A DNA stretch of 64,000 nt from Rebecca billardiae RCC1528 (Eukaryota; Haptophyta), in contig OZ251246.1 in assembly GCA_965240325.2 (NCBI GenBank), positions 124,001 to 188,000 of the forward strand, read 5' to 3'. A model generated the notes under the pieces. That model saw nothing but the letters and a program-made list of their open reading frames with translations. It was not told the DNA's origin and ran no database searches. The position numbers and the translations under genes were made by a program. Every line of letters begins with the position of its first letter. Position 1 is the first letter of the stretch. This document shows, in pieces, positions 11,275 to 20,965 of this stretch.

Positions 11275-12992
11275 ATTTGTTTTAACGTGCGTAAGGCTCA
11301 CGGTGGCAGGTTGTCGCGCCATCCTTCATCAACTTTTTGGCGGGTAGTGACGAGTCGGTTGCCGGCGTTGCCGCTGCCCGCTGGGTGTACAGTACTACTT
11401 TACCGTTCAATACTAGAATGCGAGACGCACACCGCTCAACAATATGAACGTACATGGTGTTCATGTGACTAATATGTGGGGGGGATTCTCGTCAATAATA
11501 CGGCCATCAAGTCTCCAGATGAAACGACGACGGTTCGCCACCGAGGACGCTGCTGCGCGGTCCTCCAAAAAAAAAAAAGTCAGCAGAAAACACGCCCCGG
11601 AGATTTGTCCACGTGGCTGCGCACGCGGCGGACTTTGGGCATGGCCGTCCCGACCGAGGACGCCTCGCGGGCGAATGCCTCGTCGGCGGCGTCTGACTGG
11701 TTTTCGGCGGCGCAGCGCGCGCTGCGCCTTTGGCATGTGCGAGCTGCAGTCGTCAGTGCGGTGTCAAGCTTTTCAGCAGCACTGCGCTGACCCGCGCGCA
11801 GCATGTACTGTAGCCTGCCACGGTTCGGCGACGCGCCCGCTCGGCGTGGCGATTGGACTCAGTCGTGGTTCACGGCAGAGCCGTGTAGAGGGCCTGCCGT
11901 AGACATCCATCAAAAGTAGTTACGCGCGGCCCGCCTGAGGGCCCAAGCGTAGCCCCGCCCCCGGGACCGCGACTCGTCTGGCACGACCCGCACCCGCGGC
12001 CGGCGGCGCGCCGCGTGGCGCGTACCGTGTTGACTCGGCCGCGTTGCTACTGCTGATTGGCGCGGGCACGGTGTCAACGCGACGAATCACGACTGTCAGT
12101 GATGACGCTAGTGATGCTGCTATACGTCGTTGTCGTAACGTCTCCCTCTCTCTCTCGTCGTCTCTCTCTCTCTCTCTCTCTCTCTCTTTGAGCAGTCTTG
12201 GCTCGATCTAATGAATATCATCGTCGTAAGTTTCATACTACTTAAATACTTATTATATATATAATTATTTCCGGCCTAGCAGCCTGCCCACTTGACCGTC
12301 ACAGCACCGCCGACGATTCCGCGATTCGTCGCCACGCCTGTCGCGGCGGTTGAATTGTCGCGTATACTGCTTTGTAGCCGAATTCGCTCCGACCGACCGA
12401 CGGAGTCCGGTCGTCCGGTCGTCAGTTCGTCACGACGTCACTAGCTGGCGCCGGTCGTCGCTGTCACAGACGACGGATGCGATCCATGATGACTGCTACG
12501 CACGCGTGCCTCAGCGCAGCCGACGTAGTGTGCCAGCTGGCGGTCCCAGCGCGCGCGCGCGCGCGATGCCACCCCGCGCCCGGGCGGCCCGCGGCGAGTC
12601 GGCGACGCAACGCGCGGACGCGCCGCGCGCCGCCGGCTGTCCGCTGTGTCAGTGTGTGAGTGTGTCTGCGTGCACGAGTCGAGCGCACGCGCCCTCGCGC
12701 ATGCGCGCCGGCCGGCAATGCAGCGCGTGTCGCCGAAGCGACGTGGCGCGCGGTCTCGGATGGCGGGGGTGGGGAGCGGCGTGTGCCGCAACTCCTCGCC
12801 CCGCCCGAGCGTGTCAGCGGCTGCCCCGCCACCGTGCGGTGGCGTTGCGGGCAGCCGCGTCATGAGCCCCGAGCCGCTTGCGCCGCTCGCGCCGCTTGCG
12901 CCGCCCCCGCCGCGCTCCCTCCCCGCCTCGGCCCCGGCCCGGCGCGCTGCTGCGGCAGCAGCAGCGCGGCGCGCCTAGGCCAGCTCGCCCTG
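11275..12992. other. Intergenic DNA with simple repeats
   Basis: Contains an A12 run at 11566-11577, a TC microsatellite, AT-rich DNA near 12240-12270 and a CCAATCAG box on the minus strand near 12053-12060. Several short ORFs on both strands are Arg/Ala-rich composition artefacts. No gene recognised. Confidence 0.5.
12141..12187. repeat. (TC)n microsatellite
   Basis: Nearly pure CT dinucleotides interrupted once by CGTCG. Intergenic. Confidence 0.9.
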
Positions 12993-14275
12993 TCAGCTCG
13001 AGCCCGCCCCCGCCGTGCAGCCCCAGCAGTGCTTCGCCAGCTGGATGCGCTCCCCCGCCAGCTCTGCAAACGAGGAGCGCAGCGCGTGCACGGACGCCTT
13101 GGCGGGGTGCGCGCGCGCCAGCTCGAGGGCGTAGTGGAAGTCGCACTCGTGGATCGAGCCTGCGCGGGGGGGGGGGAGGGGGGCGCGCGCGGGGCGGCGC
13201 CGACGTCGGCGTCGCGCGCGCGCGCGCTTGCGCGTGCGCGTGCGCGTGGCAGGCGGCGCGCGCGCGCGCGTGTCGCACCGTCGTGCGCCACGTGCACCAT
13301 CGAGCGGCACATCACGCCCTCCACGGTGTGCGCGTTGAAGGAGGCGACGAGCAGCTCCATGTACGCCTGCAGCGCGCCCTGCTCGAGCAGCTCGTCCGCG
13401 AACCGCTTGATCGGCATGTTCGTGATGCAGAACAGCGAGTCGAACTCGATGCCCCAGTCGGCGCGCAGCCGCTGCCGGTACGCCGCCTCGAGCTCGGCCT
13501 GCGCGGGCGGCAGGAAGGGCCCCGCCGGGTTGTACACGAGGTCGAGCCGGAGGGCGCGGCCGCCGGAGCGGCCGTAGCCGAGGGCGTTGAGCTCCTGCAG
13601 CGCGGCGATCGAGTCGAGGAACACGCCCGAGCCGCGCTGCTTCTCCACGTTCGCCGACGAGTAGCACGGCAGCGACGCGACCACGTCCACGCCGTGCTGC
13701 GCGAGGAAGGCGGCGGTGCCGTCCATGCCGCGCTGCCGCAGGATCGAGAGGTTGCACCGGTCGATCACGCGGAGGCCGAGGGCGCGCGCGCCGCGGACGA
13801 GGGTGCCGAACGCCGCGTGCATCTCCGGCGCGCCGCCCGTGATGTCCACCGTCTTGATCGACGGCGAGTTGGCGAGCAGCTCGAGCACGCGCGCCGCGAC
13901 CTCTGCCGACATCGTCTCCGCGCGCGAGGGCGACGACTCGACGTGGCAGTGCGAGCAGGCGAGGTTGCACGTGAGGCCGATGTTGACCTGCAGCAGCTCG
14001 GGCATGCCGCGCGTCGGCGCCGCGATCCCGCGCTCCGCCAGCGTCGCCGCCAGAGACGGCACCTCGACCGAGTCGAGCGAGCGCTTGGGCGCGCGCTTGG
14101 CGGTCAGCCGCTGCCACGTCTGCGTCGCCTTCGCCGCGCGCGCGGCGGCGCCGGGCGCGGGCTGCGGCGTGGGCGCGGCGCGCGCCGTCGAGAGCAGCCG
14201 CGCGCGCGGCGGCGCGGCGAGGAGCAGCAGCGCCGCGCCCCCGCCGCCGCGGCCGAGCACGCGAGCGCGGCGCAT
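12993..14275 (-). CDS. ArsS-type radical SAM/Cys-rich protein (two exons)
   Basis: Exon 1 is 14275-13279 and exon 2 is 13159-12993, joined across a 119-bp GT-AG intron; the product is 387 residues. The radical SAM [4Fe-4S] motif C-x3-C-x2-C is visible in GLTCNLACSHCHVESSP, followed by a TGGAPE glycine motif. The junction restores HDGSIHECDFHYALEL, the C-terminal DUF3641-like signature of the ArsS family, and the protein ends HCWGCTAGAGSS. Bacterial ArsS acts in arsenosugar synthesis; the function here is inferred from family membership. The first ~60 residues are Arg/Ala-rich with RARLLSTARAAP, suggesting an organelle-targeting leader, probably mitochondrial. Oddity: it stops after G-S-S where relatives usually have a further Cys. 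It is divergent from the gene starting at 14447. Confidence 0.85.
13160..13278 (-). other. Intron of the radical SAM gene
   Basis: Donor g|gtgcgaca and acceptor ccgcgcag|gctcg. The 3' half is a C-rich polypyrimidine tract on the coding strand. Splicing in phase 1 joins H-D-G to S-I-H-E-C-D-F. Confidence 0.85.
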
Positions 14276-14446
14276 CGCTTGCGGCGGCGCGCGTGGATCG
14301 ACGCCCGCGATGGATGCCGCACCCGCAGCCGAAAGCCTTGAGGAGCAGTCGGGACTCGGGACTCGGGAGCGTCTCTCCCGGACTTCCTCGCACCGTCTTG
14401 CACGCGGTGACAGCCTCAGTGGTCCTGACGACGACGAACCGTGAGA
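14276..14446. promoter_or_regulatory. Short divergent promoter region
   Basis: Only 171 bp separate the start codons of the radical SAM gene (minus) and the 323-residue protein gene (plus), so the two probably share a bidirectional promoter. No CCAAT or TATA box was recognised. Confidence 0.45.
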
Positions 14447-15418
14447 ATGCACGGCACGCCGGTGTGTGTCAACGGTCTTCGGGGACGAGACGAGGCGGAC
14501 GACGACGACCAGTACGCGCCGGGCCCTGCGGCCGTGATGAAGCGCGTCGCCGACGCTGCGTGCGCCATCGGCATGCAGGTGCTCGTGGACGAGGCGCCGC
14601 TCGTCGAGTACGCGCACGCGCCGAGCGGGCGCGTCTACGTCGAGAGCAGCCTCGACGCGCGCTCCTCGTACGTTCGCACCTCGCGCGAGCTCAACCCGTG
14701 GGGCGAGGAGGAGGTGCGCGAGCTGCCGGTCACGCCGTACAAGGTGAAGGTGAGCAGCGCGGTGGACGAGCCAGTGTGGCTCGAGGTCGCGATCGACGGC
14801 ACGCGCATCCACTACGCCTATCTCGGCCCGCGCGCCCAGCGCGTCGTGCCCAACATGATCGTGGGCGGCGTGTGCCGCGAGCTGCTCTTCTCGATGCCGC
14901 GGTACCGCGCGGCGGGCGAGGCGGCGGACGGCGCGGGCGCGGGCGGCGTGGGCACGATCACGGCGCGCTTCTACCGCACGCGCAAGACCGGCGCGGACTT
15001 CTCGGGCGCGCACGTGCACGACGCGTCCGGCTTCACGCAGGCGCACAAGGACGCCGCGTTTGCCGCGGCCAAGCGCGACGGCGGCGGCGGCGCGGTGAGC
15101 ACGACCGCGACTGGCCGCGTGCTCGGGCGTGCGCCGCAGCAGGCGGCGGCGTGGCGCGACCACTACACCATCGACTCCGTGCCGTTCGCCGAGCGCACGC
15201 TGCACTACCGCGAGCACTCGACGCTCGAGCAGCTCGGCGTGCTCCCGAGCGAGACGGCCGCGACCGCCTGCCGCGAGCTCCAGCCCACTGCCGGCGCGGG
15301 CGGCGACTCGCGCTCGGCGGTGAAGCGCGAGCGGCTGGAGGGCGTCGGTGGGAGCCGCCGCAAGGTGAGCAAGGCCAGCACGCAGCCGCCGGTCGTGATC
15401 GACCTGTGTGACGACTGA
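14447..15418 (+). CDS. Unrecognised 323-residue protein with C-terminal SIM-like motif
   Basis: Single exon starting at ATG 14447; the GTG six bases upstream is not needed. The central part (about residues 60-200) is beta-rich in appearance (PVWLEVAIDGTRIHYAYLG, VGTITARFYRTRKTG) and well conserved-looking, but no family was recognised. Residues 200-260 include AWRDHYTIDSVPFAERTLHY. The tail is basic (RSAVKRERLEG, SRRKVSKAS) and ends PPVVIDLCDD, a good match to a SUMO-interaction motif (hydrophobic V-I-D-L followed by acids). Basic tail plus SIM suggests a nuclear protein; this is inference. It is divergent from the radical SAM gene. Confidence 0.75.
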   Translation: MHGTPVCVNGLRGRDEADDDDQYAPGPAAVMKRVADAACAIGMQVLVDEAPLVEYAHAPSGRVYVESSLDARSSYVRTSRELNPWGEEEVRELPVTPYKVKVSSAVDEPVWLEVAIDGTRIHYAYLGPRAQRVVPNMIVGGVCRELLFSMPRYRAAGEAADGAGAGGVGTITARFYRTRKTGADFSGAHVHDASGFTQAHKDAAFAAAKRDGGGGAVSTTATGRVLGRAPQQAAAWRDHYTIDSVPFAERTLHYREHSTLEQLGVLPSETAATACRELQPTAGAGGDSRSAVKRERLEGVGGSRRKVSKASTQPPVVIDLCDD

Positions 15419-15884
15419 GGGCGCAGCTCGTGGCGCCGGCGTGCGTGGGCGGCGTGTCAGTGTGTCGTCTGACTCTGTGTCGAAGCGACGAGGCGGTGCC
15501 TCGGCATCGGCCTCGCGGCGCAGTGCGTCTCAGTACCGTGCTGGCGCAGCGTCGGCGTCGGCGCGAGCACATCATTGGGTGGCAGCACCTCAGTACAGCG
15601 CATCCATCGGGTTCTCCTCGTGGACGGTCCAACCTACAATAACGACTCCGACGATGATTGGACTATACGGTCACCGGTCGTTGTCAGACGTCCGACGGAT
15701 TTCCATTACGGAAATCATGTGCGCACGCGGCCGATTTTCGATCAACGCGGTTTTTTCGTTGAGCAATCGCTAGAGCTCAACGCTTTTTTCGGCCAATCAG
15801 GAAAAATACTGTGGCCGTGCGGGTGCGTGCGTCCCGTCGTCGTCGGGCCTGCAGCCGTCGTCTCATCAAGCCGTCGCCCCCGCC
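15419..15884 (+). promoter_or_regulatory. Intergenic/promoter region of homoserine kinase
   Basis: Contains two copies of a TCAACGC(GG)TTTTTTCG element at 15742-15758 and 15777-15792, a small inverted repeat (GTTGAGC ... GCTCAAC) between and overlapping them, and a textbook CCAAT box (GGCCAATCAGG, core 15793-15797) 88 bp before the kinase ATG. The upstream part shows nothing else recognisable. Confidence 0.45.
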
Positions 15885-16690
15885 ATGCTGCTCCGCGTCG
15901 CCCGGCGAGCGCTGTCGACGTCGCTCACGCCGCCGGTGCCGCGTCAGCGCGCGGCGGTGCGCGTGCCCGCGACCAGCGCCAACATGGGCCCGGGGTACGA
16001 CTGCCTCGGCATCGCCCTCGGCGAGTACAACACGCTGATCGTCGAGCACAGCGACGCGTTCGAGCTGAGCATCGAGGGCGAGGGCGAGGAGGGGCTGCCG
16101 CGCGACAAGAGCAACTACTACTACCGCGCGTTCGAGATCGGGTACAAGGCGTCCGCGCCCGCCGGCGCCGCCGTGCCCGACGTCGCCATGCACTGCGTGA
16201 ACGCCATCCCGCCCGCGCGCGGCATGGGCTCCTCCTCCGCCTGCCTGGTCGCCGGCATCTCCGCCGGCTTCGCGCTCAACGGGTACGACGTGAGCGACGG
16301 CGCGACGCGGATGCGCGTGTACCAGCTGTGCGCGGAGCAGGAGGGACACCCGGACAACGTCGCGCCCGCCGTGTACGGCGGCCTGCAGCTCTCCTTCCGC
16401 CCGGGCCCCGCCCTCCCCTGGCTGGCGCAGCGTGTGCCCGTGCTCGGCGACGTCTCCGCGGTGCTCTTCATCCCGGACTTCGAGCTGCCGACGAAGGAGG
16501 CGCGCGCGCTGCTGGCCGACGAGATCCCGAGGTGCGCCGCGGGGCGGGGCGGGGCGGGGGGGGGGGGGGGGCGGCGGCGGCGCGTGCGCGCTTGCTCCGC
16601 CCGCGCGCTCGCGCGCTCACGCGCGCTCGCCCCTGCCATCCGTGCGCCTTTGCTGCGGTTGCTGCGCCTGCTGCCGCGCCTGCTGCCGCG

Positions 16691-16740
<50 letters not shown>

Positions 16741-17179
16741 GCGCAGGACGGACGCCGTCTTCAACATCAGCCGCGCGGCGATGCTCGTGCACGCGTTCGG
16801 CCAGGGCAGGCTCGAGCTGCTGCGCTACGGCGCGGAGGACGCTCTGCACCAGCCGCAGCGCGGCACGCTCTTCCCGCTGCTGCCGCTCATCAAGGGCGCG
16901 CTGCAGGGCGGCGCGCACGGCGCGTGGCTCAGCGGCGCGGGGCCGACGGTGTGCGCGGTGGTGGGCGGGCAGGGCGAGGGGCACGGCGCGGACGCGGTCA
17001 GCCGGTACGCCGCCGAGGAGGTCGCGGAGTCCATGCGCGCCGTCGCCGCCGCCGAGGGCGTCCCCGGGCGCGTGGTGATCACGCCGATCGTCGAGGACGG
17101 CGTCTGCCTCGCCGAGGACGACGACGACGACCTCGAGAGCGAGCTGCACGGCATGTACGACACGCCGCCGCGCAAGTGA
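15885..17179 (+). CDS. Homoserine kinase (GHMP kinase; two exons)
   Basis: Exons 15885-16531 and 16747-17179 join to 359 residues. The enzyme phosphorylates homoserine with ATP for threonine synthesis. Motif 1 is VRVPATSANMGPGYDCLGIAL; the GHMP phosphate loop is PPARGMGSSSACLVAG; GHPDNVAPAVYGG follows; exon 2 gives TDAVFNISRAAMLVHAF and the C-terminal AWLSGAGPTVCAV motif. All are characteristic of homoserine kinase. Splicing joins E-I-P-R to T-D-A-V-F, restoring the family sequence. The first ~24 residues (MLLRVARRALSTSLTPPVPR) look like a transit peptide, plausibly plastid or mitochondrial. The end carries an acidic DDDDDLESEL stretch. A CCAAT box lies 88 bp upstream of the start. Confidence 0.93.
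16532..16746 (+). other. Homoserine kinase intron with G-run and (CTG)n
   Basis: 215 bp, donor gag|gtgcgccg and acceptor gtgcgcag|gacgg. It contains a long G homopolymer near 16556-16571 and a CTG run near 16694-16739 just before the acceptor. It lacks stop codons in at least one frame, so retention would give a longer low-complexity open frame. Confidence 0.85.
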
Positions 17180-18297
17180 GCCGCGAGCGAGCGGGGCGTG
17201 CGTGGGCGCGCGGCGCGGCGCGTCTTGGCCGACGCCGCCCTCCGCTGCCCGCCCGCCCGCCGCCCCACCCCGGGGTACGGCCAGCAGTGGCGAGCCGCGT
17301 GCAGCGCAGGTGGCCGGGACTCTGATGCCATCAGGGCGTGGAAGCCACGGCCCACCCCTCAGCCAGGCCGCAGGCGCCAAGCGGCGCGGAGGCTCCCGCA
17401 CGCCCCCCAAACCACTGTGGCGGAGCGTCGGCTGAACGAACGCAGCAGCAGGACGGGCGGACGGCCCGCGGATGTGACCAGTGATGATGCTGGCAGCGCA
17501 GCCGTCGACCGGCGCGCGCGGCGTCGGCGGCGCGGTCTGGCGGCGTAACACACCACGCAGACGCGACGGCGGCATCGCCATCACTACGACGCCAGCGCGG
17601 GCAGGTCCTATGATGATGGCTATATATATATATGATGTATATAACTTACTACCGAGGCGGAGGTCCCGAGCCGGGCAGTGACGCCGGCAGACGCCGCGCA
17701 CGGTCTAGCACATTATTACGGCGCGTAACGCGCATCATATTAATCATATACGACAGCGCGGCACCGCCGGGATTAATTAGCTACGACGGCTGCTGCTACT
17801 GTAGTTTAGATGTGATCAGACGAATGGACGATATCATCAGTATTAGCAGTAATAGAGACTAGAGAGGGGTCATTAGAGCCCCACTGGGGGGTGCTGCGTG
17901 GCCCAAAATCCAACTTCCTGTCGTCTGCTTGAGATGAGGCTCTCAAACTTTTACGGGATGTCAATATTCATTCGCCTGAAATGACCTGGGGTCACGCTGA
18001 TAAGTTTTAATTTGCGAAAAAATGTCACATAGTACATACTGGAGATATACGACTTCAATCTCGACGCGATCTCGGCAACATGAGTAGGGGAGATACACGA
18101 TCTCCAAGGTGATCTCGCTATTTGCACCAGAATCGCACCGACTAGATCACATTTTGGCAGTCTGAAATTGGCACAGGCGGATGACCCGTTGCACGGGTGA
18201 GTGACCGTAGGGCGGTGAAAATGCGACGTACCGGTGAAAATACGGTTTTGCAACTAGCTAGCGCTGGGCGATGGCTGCCGGGCGCGACGAGCCGAGC

Positions 18298-18338
18298 GGA
18301 TTGGTGCACGGGGAATCCAATTCCCCGTGCACCAATCC
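18298..18338. repeat. Perfect 19-bp inverted repeat (hairpin), 3-nt loop
   Basis: GGATTGGTGCACGGGGAAT at 18298-18316, loop CCA, then its exact reverse complement at 18320-18338. No T-run follows. It could be an intergenic structured RNA element, a recombination scar or the end of a degraded mobile element. Confidence 0.9.
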
Positions 18339-19194
18339 AATCCGTTCGTCGCCAGGTGCTGCCGTTGCCGAGATCGAGCTGCAAAACCCTCAGCAGGTGG
18401 TCAAGAGAAGGAAACGGGGAGGGCTGTCGCAGCGCGCGCGCCGCGGTGGGAAGAGAGAAGGGCTTGCCTCCCAACTGCAGCTTTGGCAGCGTTCCCTCTT
18501 GCGGCAGTGGAAGCCGACGACGAGGAGGATGACGACGCAGCTGCTGATGACTGCTGCGAAGCAGCAGCGGTGACACTCTGCGGTGCACAGCTGCCACCGC
18601 GCGCGCCGCGCGCGACTCGGTCTCGGACTCGGGTGATGGCGACAGCAGCACAGCAGTCCTCATGAAGACGATGAAGCTGCGTGCACGGGTGCACGAGGTG
18701 GCAGGCGAAAGCGCGCCGACGAGACAGCACTTGACACGCCTGAGCGCACGCCCATGCTCGCCGAGCGCGAGCGCTGCAAGTGCAACTACAGTGCGCGCCG
18801 AGGCTGTACTCGGCGGCACTGCGTCCGCGGTCATCGTCTCTTCACTTGTCGAGGCTGCTGCTGCGGCGGGCCGGGGGCACTACCCGGCACGCGCGGCGTA
18901 GCGCGCTAGACGGAAGGTGATGGTAGACGCACTGTCACGCTCCCGCCGCCGCCGCCGCCGCCTGCAAGACTATCGTCACTCTAGGCCGCGCCGAAGTGTC
19001 GTTTTTTCGGCGCTCACGCTTGCAACGGGTCGGATTGTACACCCTGGAATTAAGCCTTAACGCCTACTAACTAGTTCGTCCAAGTAAATACCCGTGTGAT
19101 AGTTCATGCTAAGAGATTTCGGGAGATTGTGGCACCCGAGAGTGTAACGGTCGGAGCTCTGACCCCACTAGATATCATAATGACGACGACGACG

Positions 19195-19540
19195 GCGCGC
19201 GATGATATTATATATATATTATAGATGACGATGACGATATAATTATTATATAATATATATATAGATCGAGCCAGAGAGAGAGTCTCAGACTCCGAGACAG
19301 AGCCGCGAGATGAGTGAGAGAGAGCAGACGCCGGCGCCGGCGGGGGCGCCCCGCAGCCGCGACGACGCCATCCGATCGATATGACTCGGATCGAGTCGCG
19401 CGAATTATATCTCGGCGATAGATAGATCGCGATATATATATATATCAATTATCTAATAATAATCATCCTCGAATGCTGGCAGGCGGCAGCACGATGCGGG
19501 CCGGTGCCCATGGCCATTATATATATATATATATCGTCGT
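19195..19540. repeat. AT-dinucleotide microsatellite cluster
   Basis: Runs of TA/AT at about 19208-19221, 19240-19263, 19430-19445 and 19518-19535, plus another at 17619-17642. They sit in the AT-rich spacer downstream of the SDR 3' end. Confidence 0.85.
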
Positions 19541-19855
19541 CGCGATCGGACTACGAAGTATGGCGCGGAAGTATCGGCGCTACTCGGCGACCCGGGACTC
19601 GTGCGCGACCAGCAGCACGGGCGCAGCATGCAGTACCCGCTCGGCGCGAGTGAACGACGCTTTGCTGCGGCACGGCGCGATCCGTCCACGCGCGGGCCGT
19701 CCAGCGTCCACGCGGGCGGTGCCACCAATCACTGAATCACACCGATGCCCGCACGCGCACGCGCCGCTCGGTCCGCGCCGCGCGTGCCCGGGCGGTGTGG
19801 TGCACATGCGCTGCGCGGCACCGGTCGGCGGCTGCGGGTGCCGAGGCGCGGCCGC

Positions 19856-20737
19856 TCAGCCGAGCGGCGTCACGCGCGACGCCCCCGCCGGCGGCGGCGC
19901 GCACGGCCCGGCGAAGCCGTTCGCCGTGATCCCGCCGTCGACGGTGAGCGTCTGCCCCGTGACGTACGACGCGGCGGGCAGCAGCATGAAGGCGATGGCG
20001 CACGCGATCTCCTCGGGCGTGGCGATGCGGCCGAGGGGGGTGCGCGCGGCGACGGCGTCGAGCTGGGTCGGGTCCTTCGCGACTGCCTCGGCCAGCAGCG
20101 GCGTCATCGTCATCCACGGCGCGACGCAGTTCACGCGGATGCCGAGCGGGCCCCACTCGCACGCGAGCGAGCGCGTCAGCTGCACCATCGCCGCCTTGCT
20201 CATCGCGTACGGCGCGCCCGTGCCGGAGGAGGTGACGCCGGCGACGGACGCGACGTTGACGACGCACGGCGAGCGCCCCTTCTCGAGCAGCGGCTGGAAC
20301 GCCTGGCACAGGAAGAAGCACGACGCGCAGTTGGTGCTCAGCATGCTCTCGTACTCGGCGGCGGAGACGTCGCCGATCTTCTTGCGGATGTTCGTGCCGA
20401 CGTTGTTGACGAGCGCGTCGGCGGCGCCGGCCCAGAGCTCGGTGGCGCGTGCGACGAGCGAGGCGCGCCCCGCCTCCGTCGCCACGTCGCACGCGTGCGT
20501 CGCCACGGCCGACTCGGCGGCGCCGAGCTCGCGCAGCAGCTGCTCGCGAACGCGCGCGAGGTCGTCGGCCGAGCGGCTGACGAGCAGCACGCACTCGCAG
20601 CCGAGGTTGAGCGCCTCGCGCGCGGCGTGCAGGCCGATCCCCTTCGTCGAGCCCGTCACCACCAGCCGCTTGCCCTCGAGCCGCCAGTGCTGCCCCATCT
20701 TCCAGCGCAGCTCGGGCACCGCCGACGCGGCCGCCAT
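19856..20737 (-). CDS. Tropinone-reductase-like short-chain dehydrogenase
   Basis: Single exon, 293 residues from ATG 20737; a TTG nine codons earlier is not a plausible start. It is a classical SDR: the Rossmann dinucleotide motif is VVTGSTKGIGL near residue 25, NNVGTN near 110 is the NNAG-type motif, and catalytic Ser plus YAMSK (Tyr-x3-Lys) follow at about 180-195. The C-terminal GRIATPEEIACAIAFML and YVTGQTLTVDGG are typical of the tropinone reductase-like SDR group. Substrate specificity cannot be read from sequence; in algae it is unlikely to be tropinone. NADP preference is inferred from the family. Divergent from the aldolase gene, 228 bp away. Confidence 0.88.
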   Translation of the reverse strand: MAAASAVPELRWKMGQHWRLEGKRLVVTGSTKGIGLHAAREALNLGCECVLLVSRSADDLARVREQLLRELGAAESAVATHACDVATEAGRASLVARATELWAGAADALVNNVGTNIRKKIGDVSAAEYESMLSTNCASCFFLCQAFQPLLEKGRSPCVVNVASVAGVTSSGTGAPYAMSKAAMVQLTRSLACEWGPLGIRVNCVAPWMTMTPLLAEAVAKDPTQLDAVAARTPLGRIATPEEIACAIAFMLLPAASYVTGQTLTVDGGITANGFAGPCAPPPAGASRVTPLG

Positions 20738-20965
20738 GACTGTCGACGGGGTGGGCGCGAGCAAATTGAAAATGTGATGCTGAAAAAGGAAGTCCGGCCG
20801 CTCATCATAGAATGAGTACTCATCTTCGTCGGACGTTTCATTATCGCCGGCCTAATCACTAATGAGCGACCGCGCTGCTAGACGTACTCAACTCGCCGGA
20901 TCTCGTCGTCCATCCAAGCCGGCGATGAATCTGCGCCCCCGGCTTGAGGCTGCGCAATTCCCGCG
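20738..20965. promoter_or_regulatory. Divergent promoter of SDR and aldolase, with 12-bp palindrome
   Basis: 228 bp between two start codons. At 20812-20823 lies ATGAGTACTCAT, a perfect palindrome containing a TGAGTA half-site like bZIP targets. Flanking CTCATC and CACTAATGAG repeats add related half-sites. Locally AT-richer than the genes. No CCAAT box recognised. Confidence 0.4.

Larger units (their letters stand above)
17180..19855. other. Gene-poor region between convergent genes
   Basis: 2.7 kb between the 3' ends of homoserine kinase and the SDR. GC falls to near 45-50% around 17880-18150 and in the AT repeats. ORFs of 60-230 codons exist on both strands but are compositional or lack any domain signal. 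It holds the hairpin at 18298-18338, a CCG run near 18942-18963 and AT microsatellites. No tRNA was recognised. Confidence 0.5.

Noticed and set aside
12350-12865. 171-codon plus ORF near the radical SAM 3' end
   Set aside because: Cys/Arg/Ala-rich composition of GC-rich spacer; overlapping ORFs in all frames are equally long.
12860-15217. Single 785-codon frame spanning the radical SAM gene and beyond
   Set aside because: Upstream of 14275 it is antisense to the 323-residue protein, and beyond 13278 it reads through the intron. The spliced model restores the family C-terminus.
15575-17179. 534-codon plus frame covering homoserine kinase exon 2
   Set aside because: Only its last 144 codons are coding; before that it is out of frame with exon 1 and reads through the intron.
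17951-18253. 100-codon minus ORF in the AT-richer island
   Set aside because: No homology signal or domain pattern recognised, and no promoter or neighbouring exon. Too little to call a gene.
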